Source of the DNA: RGIG8700 sp045535635
Lineage (GTDB): Bacteria > Bacillota > Clostridia > RGIG6154
Direction of reading: 5' to 3'
NCBI GenBank assembly: GCA_045535635.1
Contig: JAZSLZ010000069.1
Span: forward strand, 1 to 7,488
Length of the DNA: 7,488 nt
The notes under the pieces: model-generated
Told to the model about the DNA's origin: nothing
What the model saw: only the letters and a program-made list of their open reading frames with translations
Database searches by the model: none
Shown here: positions 1-5,999 of the stretch, one piece after another
How positions within the stretch are numbered: the stretch's first letter is position 1
Layout of the letters: the number at the start of each line of letters is the position of its first letter
Made by a program: the position numbers and the translations under genes

Positions 1-391
1 CCATATCATAGCCCTTAATTTCACCATAATCTTCGCCAACACCCGTTACAGGGCTTGAGGCAGTTTCTGATCCGAATTTAACAGAAACTCCGTTTATGCT
101 TACTGTTGGTGAAATGTATGCAATGGTATCAGGATTTTCCTGAGCATATCCGTACATATCTTCAACTTCGATTCTTCTGTTACTGCCCCTTGGGATTATG
201 GTTACAGAAATCTGATTTGTTCCCATTTCTTCAAACTGATTAACCATATCCTGTTTAAAACCGTTAACAATGCTCACAAGAATAATAACCGCCGCAATAC
301 CGATTATTATACCAAGCATTGTCAAAAAAGACCTCATTTTGCTTGTTCTAAGGCTTTTAAGGGCAAGAAGAAATGATTGTTTAAAATTCAT
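1..391 (-). CDS. MacB-type ABC transporter permease, N-terminal part (runs off the window)
   Basis: This is the membrane subunit of a MacAB/YknXYZ-like exporter; only the first 130 codons are present and the gene continues beyond position 1. The protein begins MNFKQSFLLALKSLRTSKMR, a basic amphipathic start typical of the family. A hydrophobic first transmembrane segment follows (about residues 22-43) with the characteristic MLGIIIGIAAVI motif. Residues from about 45 onward are the start of the MacB-PCD extracytoplasmic domain. The ATG at 391-389 shares the ATGA overlap with the TGA stop of the ATPase gene, and AAGGGTGG lies just upstream inside that gene, so the two are translationally coupled. 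In this family two permease chains pair with two ATPase subunits and use ATP hydrolysis to drive a mechanical cycle coupled to the adaptor. The substrate cannot be told from the sequence. Confidence 0.93.
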   Translation of the reverse strand, partial: MNFKQSFLLALKSLRTSKMRSFLTMLGIIIGIAAVIILVSIVNGFKQDMVNQFEEMGTNQISVTIIPRGSNRRIEVEDMYGYAQENPDTIAYISPTVSINGVSVKFGSETASSPVTGVGEDYGEIKGYDM

Positions 392-1071
392 TTTTCATCC
401 ACCCTTTCATCGCTTATTATTTTACCGTCCTGAATTCTTACTATTCTTTTTGCCTGAGATGCAATATTGTTATCGTGGGTAATCATAACGATTGTATTAC
501 CCTGCTCATTAAGATTTTTAAGGAATTCAAGAACCTCTTTACCTGTCTTTGAATCAAGAGCACCTGTTGGTTCATCGGCAAGCATTAATGACGGATCTCC
601 TGCAAGTGCTCTTGCAATGGAAACTCTTTGTTGCTGACCGCCTGAAAGCTGGGATGGCATTTTTTTTGCTCTGTCCTTAAGACCAACTCTTTCAAGAGCA
701 TTTAAGGCTCTTTCGTGTCTTTCTTTAGGTGACATACCTCTGTATATTAAAGGAAGCTCAACATTTTCAAGCACAGAAAGCTTTGGAATAAGATTATACT
801 GCTGGAAAATAAAGCCTATCATTTTATTTCTCACTTTCGCAAGTTCATCATCTTTCATGGTGCTAACATCAACACCGTTTAAATGATACTGACCTGATGT
901 GGGAACATCAAGACAACCTATAATGTTCATACAGGTAGATTTGCCTGAACCTGACTGTCCTACTATGGCAACGAATTCGCCCTGGTTTATGGTTAAAGAA
1001 ACACCGTCAAGGGCTCTTATTTCGCCATCGCCGTCGCCATATATTTTATAAATATCTTTTAATTCTATCAT
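388..1071 (-). CDS. ABC transporter ATP-binding protein (MacB/LolD/YknY type)
   Basis: This 227-residue cytoplasmic ATPase powers the exporter formed with the neighbouring permease and adaptor. All nucleotide-binding motifs are intact: Walker A GQSGSGKST (residues 38-46), Q-loop FQQ (89-91), ABC signature LSGGQ (142-146), Walker B LMLADE (162-167) with catalytic Glu167, D-loop ALD (171-173) and H-loop His199. The length and the FIFQQYNLIP, LADEPTGALD and MITHD signatures are those of the MacB/LolD/FtsE-like subfamily rather than importers. The ATG at 1071 overlaps the adaptor's stop codon as ATGA, and its own stop overlaps the permease start the same way. The three genes therefore form one operon read leftward. 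It is expected to be active. The transported compound (antimicrobial peptide, siderophore or drug) is not determinable here. Confidence 0.97.
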   Translation of the reverse strand: MIELKDIYKIYGDGDGEIRALDGVSLTINQGEFVAIVGQSGSGKSTCMNIIGCLDVPTSGQYHLNGVDVSTMKDDELAKVRNKMIGFIFQQYNLIPKLSVLENVELPLIYRGMSPKERHERALNALERVGLKDRAKKMPSQLSGGQQQRVSIARALAGDPSLMLADEPTGALDSKTGKEVLEFLKNLNEQGNTIVMITHDNNIASQAKRIVRIQDGKIISDERVDEK

Positions 1072-2825
1072 CTCATACCACCCTGTGGCATACCGCCTTG
1101 AGGTCTGTTTCCGCCTGACATACCGCCCTGTGGTCTGTTGCCACCTGACATACCGCCCATAGGCATACCTCCGCCCATTGGCATACCGCCGAACATATTA
1201 TTTGTATTAGATGCCTGAACGGCTATATACGCCACTCTCTGACCTTCGTAAAGTCCTGACTTGATTTCTGCTTCATCAGAGTTGCTGAGGCCCACTTCTA
1301 CTCTTACAGGAGTATAACCTTCAAATCTTGAAGTCATATTTGGCATACCCTTTTTCTCTGTCTTTTTGCTTTCTTTTTCTGCACCCTGTGGTTTCTTCAT
1401 ACCCTCAGGCATTTTCATTGTGTTTTTCTGGTCTTCTTTAACATCATCATTATGAACATACACAATATTCCCTCTCTGAACTGCAGATAAAGGAATTTTC
1501 AAAGTATCTGTTGCTTCCGAAACTGTGATTGTTGCATCAACATTCATACCGGGAATAAGTTCGCCGTACTCTTCAATAACTACTGTAATAGGATATGTAG
1601 TAACACCGTTTGATGTTGTTCCCACGATTGAAACATTGTCTATATAACCCTCATAGCGTTGGTTTTCAAGAGCATCTGCAGTAACAAGTACCTTCTGCCC
1701 TTCTTTCATCTTTGAAATATCAAGCTCGTCTACAGAAATTGTAAACTTAACCTTGCTCATATCCGCAATAATAGCCATAGCAGTAGAACCGCCCTGTCCC
1801 CCTGAAATTGTGTCACCTGCTTTAACTGTTTTGCTTAAAACAGTACCTGAAATAGGTGCAGTTATGGTGTAATTATCAAGGGTATCATAAGCATCTGAAA
1901 GCGAAGTAGATGCATCATCATAAGAAAGCTTTGCATTTTTAACAGACTGTTCCGCATTTTCGCTTACAATAATCGCAAGAACATCACCTGCTTCAACCTT
2001 ATCTCCTGCAACAACCTTAACATTGTCTATTTCACCGGAAACCTTTGCAGTTATTGTCTTTGAATCATTAACTTCAAAAGTTCCTGCTCTGTTACATGCA
2101 ACACCATTAATAATTGCAGTTGCTGTGTCGCCTTCTTTAATCGTACCGGGATTTTTAACTTCAATTGTTGCCTGAGAAACCTGAACACCGTTAACATTTA
2201 CCGAACCGGTTGAAATTCTTCTTAAAGTTCCTTCAAGCTCTGTTGATGAATTATCAAGGTAAACTGTGCCCTTTGCTCCGCTGTATAAATTCTTTGCATC
2301 ATTTGCATTAAAATAAATTCTTAACACCATTGTGTCTGTATCAACAATAGTAAAAAGCTGACTTCCATTGTTTGCTGACTGTCCTTCTTTTGCAGAAACA
2401 GATGTGATTGTTCCTGAAAAAGGTGCAGTAACTGTTAAGTTATTGTAATCCTTAACTGCATTATCATAAGACATTTTTGCTTTTTCAACATTGTTTTTTG
2501 TGCGGGTGATTGTGTTTGAAGCTGATTCTGAATCAATCTGATACATAACTGCGCCTTCTTCAAGATTGTCGCCTTCTTCAAAGAAATCTGCCAGTACATC
2601 ACCGTTAACAACAGATGTAACATCATACTGTTCGTTGGCTTCTATAGTACCTGAACCTGTTATCTGAACAACCAGATTTCCTCTTGTAACCTCTGCAACA
2701 GAAAGCTCCGTAGCATTTGCCTTTTTTTCTTTCTTTGAGCATCCCTTAAAGCAGAGAACTGCAATAACAACTGCTAAAATCAATGCAATAATAATAATTA
2801 CTTTTTTGTTTAATAATTTTTTCAA
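1068..2825 (-). CDS. Membrane-fusion/adaptor protein of MacA-YknX (HlyD) family with internally duplicated core
   Basis: This 585-residue adaptor subunit belongs to the ABC exporter encoded downstream. A single N-terminal membrane anchor (residues 8-26) follows MKKLLNKK, so the rest lies outside the membrane. The core is unusual because the lipoyl/hairpin/lipoyl/beta-barrel unit occurs twice. Copy A spans about residues 64-241 (VVNGDVLADFFEEGD, then VEKAKMSYDNA, then TVTAPFSGTITS). Copy B spans about 256-435 (KVSGEIDNVKVVAGD, then VKNAKLSYDDA, then TITAPISGTVLS). A membrane-proximal domain follows (about 440-540), interrupted by a Lys/Met-rich insert (about 465-498). The tail (544-585) is Gly/Met-rich. 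The usual family length is about 370-420 residues, so this one is long. The start is TTG at 2825-2823, supported by GGAGG seven bases upstream, and no other suitable start is nearby. The first gene of the operon, it overlaps the ATPase start by 4 bp. Confidence 0.94.
   Translation of the reverse strand: MKKLLNKKVIIIIALILAVVIAVLCFKGCSKKEKKANATELSVAEVTRGNLVVQITGSGTIEANEQYDVTSVVNGDVLADFFEEGDNLEEGAVMYQIDSESASNTITRTKNNVEKAKMSYDNAVKDYNNLTVTAPFSGTITSVSAKEGQSANNGSQLFTIVDTDTMVLRIYFNANDAKNLYSGAKGTVYLDNSSTELEGTLRRISTGSVNVNGVQVSQATIEVKNPGTIKEGDTATAIINGVACNRAGTFEVNDSKTITAKVSGEIDNVKVVAGDKVEAGDVLAIIVSENAEQSVKNAKLSYDDASTSLSDAYDTLDNYTITAPISGTVLSKTVKAGDTISGGQGGSTAMAIIADMSKVKFTISVDELDISKMKEGQKVLVTADALENQRYEGYIDNVSIVGTTSNGVTTYPITVVIEEYGELIPGMNVDATITVSEATDTLKIPLSAVQRGNIVYVHNDDVKEDQKNTMKMPEGMKKPQGAEKESKKTEKKGMPNMTSRFEGYTPVRVEVGLSNSDEAEIKSGLYEGQRVAYIAVQASNTNNMFGGMPMGGGMPMGGMSGGNRPQGGMSGGNRPQGGMPQGGMR
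1089..1148 (-). repeat. Two tandem 30-bp repeats in the adaptor's C-terminal tail
   Basis: Two adjacent 30-bp units each encode SGGNRPQGGM (adaptor residues 560-579). They differ only at synonymous third positions, such as GGT/GGC, GGC/GGA, CCA/CCT and CAG/CAA. Shorter GGMPM-type units flank them. The synonymous differences indicate that the repeat is not a very recent slippage product and that the peptide sequence is being kept. It is a low-complexity, probably disordered extracytoplasmic tail. Confidence 0.85.
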
Positions 2826-2830
2826 GGTTT

Positions 2831-2837
2831 TACCTCC
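2831..2837 (-). promoter_or_regulatory. Ribosome binding site fixing the TTG start of the adaptor gene
   Basis: On the minus strand this reads GGAGGTA. The GGAGG core stands seven bases before the TTG at 2825-2823, the optimal distance. It decides for the TTG codon as the true start, since no ATG or GTG in frame has a comparable site and the protein's basic MKKLLNKK start plus anchor begins exactly there. Confidence 0.85.
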
Positions 2838-2857
2838 GTACTTATAAAATCTTAGTC

Positions 2858-2891
2858 ATTATATTTCATAAATGTGTATAAAATGTGTATA
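2858..2891 (-). promoter_or_regulatory. Exporter operon promoter: TATAAT box with tandem 11-bp operator in place of a -35 box
   Basis: Read on the minus strand, a perfect TATAAT (2863-2858) lies 20 bases upstream of the adaptor's GGAGG. No recognisable -35 hexamer sits 16-18 bases further upstream; ACATTT is found there. Instead two perfect back-to-back copies of TATACACATTT occupy 2891-2881 and 2880-2870, ending six bases before the -10 box. One 11-bp unit per helical turn overlapping the -35 position is the layout of activator sites for OmpR/PhoB-type response regulators. The repeats and the -10 are seen; the regulator is inferred. The same repeats also cover the likely promoter of the divergent plus-strand operon, where TTCATA (2865-2870), 17 bases, then TATATA (2888-2893) is a weak match. 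Confidence 0.6.
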
Positions 2892-2907
2892 TAAATCCAA
2901 AATTTAT

Positions 2908-2915
2908 GGAAAGGA
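2908..2915 (+). promoter_or_regulatory. Ribosome binding site for the small beta-sandwich protein gene
   Basis: GGAAAGGA is placed eight bases before the TTG at 2924. It is the only Shine-Dalgarno-like stretch near the 5' end of this reading frame, and it supports TTG at 2924 over the GTG at 2885 and the ATG at 2906. Confidence 0.6.
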
Positions 2916-2923
2916 CTGGTTTT

Positions 2924-3292
2924 TTGAGTACAGGTTATTTAATTATAAACACTACTGCAGCACAAAAAATAATCCCTGTGGGTAATACAAAGATTACTAT
3001 ATCACAAACAGGGGAAGCAGACAAGACTTTTTTGTCTGATGAAAGCGGAAAAATTCCTCTTACGGAAATATCTGCACCTGATATTCTTTTGTCTGAAGCT
3101 CCAGACCCTGAAAGCATACCATTTTCAGTTATAAATGTAATGGCAGAAAAGGAGGGCTTTTACTCAACAAAAATCAACAATGTGCAAGTTTTCCCAGAAA
3201 GAATTACAACGCTTTATATAAATATGGTGCCAATTCCTGAATTTAAGGCAAACACGCCGCTTAATATTGAAACAGTTCCGCAGAATTTGTAA
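2924..3292 (+). CDS. Small carboxypeptidase-regulatory-like (transthyretin-type) domain protein
   Basis: This protein of 122 residues from the TTG start is the first gene of the plus-strand cassette. The sequence reads as one compact beta-sandwich. It has an opening strand (STGYLIINTTAA), then an IPVGNTKITI strand, then a TFLSDESGKIPLTEI turn-strand, a proline-rich middle, and AEKEGFYSTKINNVQVFPE as the typical 'GY.. v.. V.V' closing part of carboxypeptidase D regulatory-like domains. The C-terminus is a short proline-containing tail. I see no signal peptide, catalytic residues or LPXTG anchor. The same pairing of a small domain of this kind with a SpoIID/peptidoglycan-binding protein appears, from memory, in other Clostridia, which suggests a partner role such as binding to the larger protein or to a glycan. 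That role is inference. The frame also opens earlier, at a GTG at 2885, but that codon lies inside the operator repeats and has no ribosome binding site. Confidence 0.8.
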   Translation: MSTGYLIINTTAAQKIIPVGNTKITISQTGEADKTFLSDESGKIPLTEISAPDILLSEAPDPESIPFSVINVMAEKEGFYSTKINNVQVFPERITTLYINMVPIPEFKANTPLNIETVPQNL

Positions 3293-3294
3293 GA

Positions 3295-3515
3295 ATGAAT
3301 TGACAACTTTGTTGTCATGAATTTTCACTTCGTTCAATGAATTGATGCAAATAGCATCATGAATTGCAGACTTTGTCTGCATTATTGTAAAAATCGCAGA
3401 GCGATTTTATTTAATTCAAATGCAAAGCATTTGTTCCTTAATGAAGTCGCAGACTTCAATTCATGGCGTAGCCAATTTATGAAATTTATTTCAATTCATG
3501 CCGAAGGCAATTAAT
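3295..3515 (+). repeat. Array of about ten miniature hairpins with ATGAATT/AATTCAT linkers
   Basis: The 240-bp gap between the first two cassette genes holds almost nothing but short palindromes. Perfect ones are at 3301-3317 (TGACAAC-TTT-GTTGTCA), 3344-3358 (GATGC-AAATA-GCATC), 3366-3380 (GCAGAC-TTT-GTCTGC), 3390-3408 (AAAATCGC-AGA-GCGATTTT), 3417-3433 (CAAATGC-AAA-GCATTTG), 3442-3458 (TGAAGTC-GCA-GACTTCA), 3465-3473 (GGC-GTA-GCC), 3481-3492 (GAAA-TTTA-TTTC) and 3500-3508 (GCC-GAA-GGC). An imperfect one is near 3324-3336. Stems all differ, yet loops are mostly three bases. The left half is joined by ATGAATT (3295, 3317, 3337, 3359). The right half uses its reverse complement AATTCAT (3458, 3493) and near variants (3413, 3474, 3509). 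The stretch ends just before the next gene's ribosome binding site. No poly-T terminator follows. Its function is unknown. Confidence 0.9.
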
Positions 3516-3532
3516 TAAAGGAGATATATCTT

Positions 3533-5161
3533 ATGCCAATTTCACCTGTTATACCTGAATTTATAACCGTTCATCTAGGTCCGCCTGATTCCGATGCACA
3601 AAATGTTACGGTTTCCTTTATTGACTACATAAAAAATGTTGCATCAGGAGAAATTTATCCCACATGGCCTGAAAGCGCTTTAAGAGCTAACATATATGCA
3701 CAGATTTCTTTTGCACTTAACAAAATTTTTGTGGAATTTTACAGAGCAAGAGGCTACGATTTTGATATAACCGGCTCAACCTCAATAGACCAGACTTATG
3801 TCTACGGCAGAAATACATTTGAAAATGTGGATACAATTGTTGATGATATTTTTGACAGTTATGTAAGGAGATTTGGTCAGCTAGAACCTCTTTCTACGAG
3901 ATTTTGCAACGGAACAACAACTACTTGCAGTGGACTTTCTCAATGGGGAAGTGTTGAACTTGCTCAACAAGGTTATGTTCCTTATGATATTTTAACTTAT
4001 TACTACGGAGATGACATAGAAATTGTAATGGATGTTCCTGTGGAAGCTATTGAAGAATCATATCCGGGTACACCTTTAAGACTTGGTGATGTTTCTCCTG
4101 ATGTGGCAACTGCAAAAATTAATCTGAACAGAATTTCAACAAATTATCCTGCTATCCCAAAGGTTACGGTTTCAAGAGAGTTTGATGAAGATTTTGAAAA
4201 TGCAATCAAAAAATTTCAACAAATATTTAATCTTACGCAAGATGGTGTTATCGGAAGGCAAACCTGGTATCAGTTATCCTATCTTTATGTGGGAATAACA
4301 AGACTTACGGAGATAGATTCTGAAGGAATTCGCCTTTCGGAGCTTCCGTCAGCTTCCGGACCTTCTGTTTCTTCATATACGGAGGATATTAAGCTTATTC
4401 AGTATTTTTTAAGTGTGCTTTCTTATTCTTATCCGCCTGTTCCTCTTGTACCAATAACTGGAATTTATGACAGTAAAACCGTCTATGCAGTTAAGGAATT
4501 TCAAAAGCTTTTCGGTGTTGAGGCAACAGGTGCTTTAACAGAAGAAACAAAAGCTCTTCTTTACGATGCCTATATAACTGTTGCTGCATACTACGACGAA
4601 AACAAAGAAAACCTGCCTATTGAGTTTCATACAGTTGGAAATATAAATACAACCTATTCAAGAGGAGATGTGGACCAAAACATTCAGGTATTGCAAAACA
4701 GACTGAATTTTCTTCAGGGCGGAAGCATTAAGGAAACAGGCTTGTTTGGTCCGCTTACGGAAAATTCGGTTGCAGACTTTCAACAAAGAAATTCCCTTGA
4801 AGTTACGGGAAGAGTATCCCCTGAGGACTGGAAGAGAATCAACAGAAGTTATTATGATTATGCATCAGAATTTGTTGTTCTGCCTACGCAGTATCCGGGA
4901 TATATTCTTAAAAAAGGAATGAGTGATAAAGAACTGAAAGAAAGCCGTAGAACACTTTCTGAACCTGTTTATAATTTGCAGAGTATGTTAAGAAGCATAA
5001 ATTCAGGTGGAATTATTCCTGACGGATATTTTGACCAAAGTACAGAAGATGCAGTTATTGTAATTCAAGAGGGAGCAAACCTTGAGCCAAACGGTGAGGT
5101 TGATTTTTATACGTTTGAGGTTATAAGAGATCTTCATATTAAGGGAGGGGCAAATAATTAA
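3533..5161 (+). CDS. SpoIID-like protein with four peptidoglycan-binding (PG_binding_1) repeats
   Basis: A 542-residue modular cell-wall protein. Residues about 24-165 resemble a shortened SpoIID domain. YIKNVASGEIYPTWPESAL (32-50) matches the family's 'Y-hydrophobic-x-G-V-V-x-x-E-M-P-x-x-W-P-x-E-A-L' block with Glu40 at the position of the catalytic glutamate of the SpoIID lytic transglycosylase. GLSQWGSVELAQQGYVPYDI then YYYGDDIEIV (134-165) matches the closing 'GMSQYGA..MA..G..Y.EIL.YYY' block. Four peptidoglycan-binding repeats follow at about 188-252, 283-346, 378-440 and 475-535, each with the 'D/TG.. G..T..A...FQ' pattern (for example QDGVIGRQTW and TGLFGPLTENSVADFQ). It starts at ATG 3533 with AAAGGAG nine bases upstream, and an in-frame stop at 3512-3514 excludes an upstream extension. 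No signal peptide or membrane segment is visible, which is odd for a wall-binding protein. Its stop overlaps the deacetylase start. Enzymatic activity is uncertain because the SpoIID core is shortened. Confidence 0.87.
   Translation: MPISPVIPEFITVHLGPPDSDAQNVTVSFIDYIKNVASGEIYPTWPESALRANIYAQISFALNKIFVEFYRARGYDFDITGSTSIDQTYVYGRNTFENVDTIVDDIFDSYVRRFGQLEPLSTRFCNGTTTTCSGLSQWGSVELAQQGYVPYDILTYYYGDDIEIVMDVPVEAIEESYPGTPLRLGDVSPDVATAKINLNRISTNYPAIPKVTVSREFDEDFENAIKKFQQIFNLTQDGVIGRQTWYQLSYLYVGITRLTEIDSEGIRLSELPSASGPSVSSYTEDIKLIQYFLSVLSYSYPPVPLVPITGIYDSKTVYAVKEFQKLFGVEATGALTEETKALLYDAYITVAAYYDENKENLPIEFHTVGNINTTYSRGDVDQNIQVLQNRLNFLQGGSIKETGLFGPLTENSVADFQQRNSLEVTGRVSPEDWKRINRSYYDYASEFVVLPTQYPGYILKKGMSDKELKESRRTLSEPVYNLQSMLRSINSGGIIPDGYFDQSTEDAVIVIQEGANLEPNGEVDFYTFEVIRDLHIKGGANN
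5141..5150 (+). promoter_or_regulatory. Strong ribosome binding site supporting an ATT start
   Basis: AAGGGAGGGG inside the end of the SpoIID-like gene. Its GGAGG core (5144-5148) is eight bases before ATT at 5157. No ATG, GTG or TTG in the deacetylase frame is near it; the first ATG is at 5235, about 85 bases downstream. The site therefore points to the rare ATT initiation codon. Confidence 0.65.
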
Positions 5162-5999
5162 CAGTAAACTTATTTCAGGACTTTCGTTTATCTGCCTTTT
5201 TTTATGTATAGCGGTTGGACTTTCAGCAAACGGAATGAAAAAACTGGCAACATCGGCAGACGGCGAGGCTGACAGCATATTGCCGATTATTATGTATCAT
5301 TCAATAGGAGACAATACTGGGAAATATGTAATTTCCCAAAGTATGCTTGAAAACGACCTTAAAATTATTAAGGAAGAGGGCTTTACAACAATCACCTCTG
5401 CAGACCTTATAGCTTTTAAAGAGAATGGTGTACCCTTGCCTGAAAAAAGTATAATTTTAACTTTTGATGACGGATATTTCAATAACTATTCCTTTGCATA
5501 TCCTTTGCTTAAGAAATATAATATGAAAGGCGTTCTTTCAGTTGTTGGGAAATTTACTGAAGATTATTCAAACGACTCTGCAAGGCTTAACAACAATTAT
5601 TCTCACATAACATATCAGCAGATTAAAGAGGTAAGCAGTTCAGGGCTTGTAGAAATTGCAAATCATTCTTATAATATGCATTCAATAAAAGACAGAAGAG
5701 GTATTTTAAGAAAAAAAGGAGAAAATTATGAGGAATACAAAACAAATCTTACGCAAGATGTTGGAAAATGCAACAATATGCTTATAGAAAAATGCGGTGT
5801 TGCCCCTGTGGCATTTACCTATCCTTTCGGCTGTGTTAATAAAGAGAGCAGCAGTATTATAAATGAGATGAGCTTTAAGGTAACATACGGTTGTGAAGAA
5901 GGTCTTAATAAAATAAACAGAGAGCATAATTTAAAAGAGTTAAAGAGGTATAACCGAGATTCTGATTTTGATATTAGAAAAATTTTAAATCAGGTCTGA
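5157..5999 (+). CDS. Secreted or membrane-anchored polysaccharide deacetylase (NodB domain), probable ATT start
   Basis: A NodB-family (carbohydrate esterase 4) protein predicted to remove N-acetyl groups from a surface glycan or peptidoglycan outside the membrane. From ATT at 5157 it has 280 residues and begins with a classic export signal (KLISGLSFICLFLCIAVGLS, residues 4-23). A start at the first in-frame ATG (5235) would give 254 residues and lose this signal. Domain order is the IMYHSIG motif (about 45-51), TFDDGY (102-107) with catalytic base Asp104 and metal-binding Asp105, NHSYNMH (169-175) supplying metal ligands His170 and His175, and TYPFG (221-225). In motif 2, Met174 replaces the usual Ser/Thr before the second His, and motif 3 lacks the usual Arg; both are seen in some YPFG-type clostridial deacetylases as I recall them. 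The gene overlaps the preceding stop by five bases (ATTAA), so coupling is likely. Its 3' end overlaps the convergent gene by 26 bp. Confidence 0.85.
   Translation: MNSKLISGLSFICLFLCIAVGLSANGMKKLATSADGEADSILPIIMYHSIGDNTGKYVISQSMLENDLKIIKEEGFTTITSADLIAFKENGVPLPEKSIILTFDDGYFNNYSFAYPLLKKYNMKGVLSVVGKFTEDYSNDSARLNNNYSHITYQQIKEVSSSGLVEIANHSYNMHSIKDRRGILRKKGENYEEYKTNLTQDVGKCNNMLIEKCGVAPVAFTYPFGCVNKESSSIINEMSFKVTYGCEEGLNKINREHNLKELKRYNRDSDFDIRKILNQV

Noticed and set aside
2885..2923. GTG at 2885 or ATG at 2906 as start of the small beta-sandwich protein
   Set aside because: The GTG lies within the operator repeats and neither codon has a ribosome binding site. TTG at 2924 has GGAAAGGA eight bases upstream and fits the domain start.
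3295..3515. CRISPR array
   Set aside because: Units are 16-22 bp, hairpin stems all differ, linkers are only 7 bp and change orientation halfway. There is no constant 25-35 bp repeat and no cas gene.
3293..3532. Riboswitch or T-box leader for the SpoIID-like gene
   Set aside because: I see no known aptamer or T-box core and no terminator/antiterminator with a T-run; the region is made of repeated small palindromes.
5003..5278. Minus-strand open frame of 91 codons across the SpoIID-like/deacetylase junction
   Set aside because: It is antisense to two well-supported genes and its protein shows no family features.
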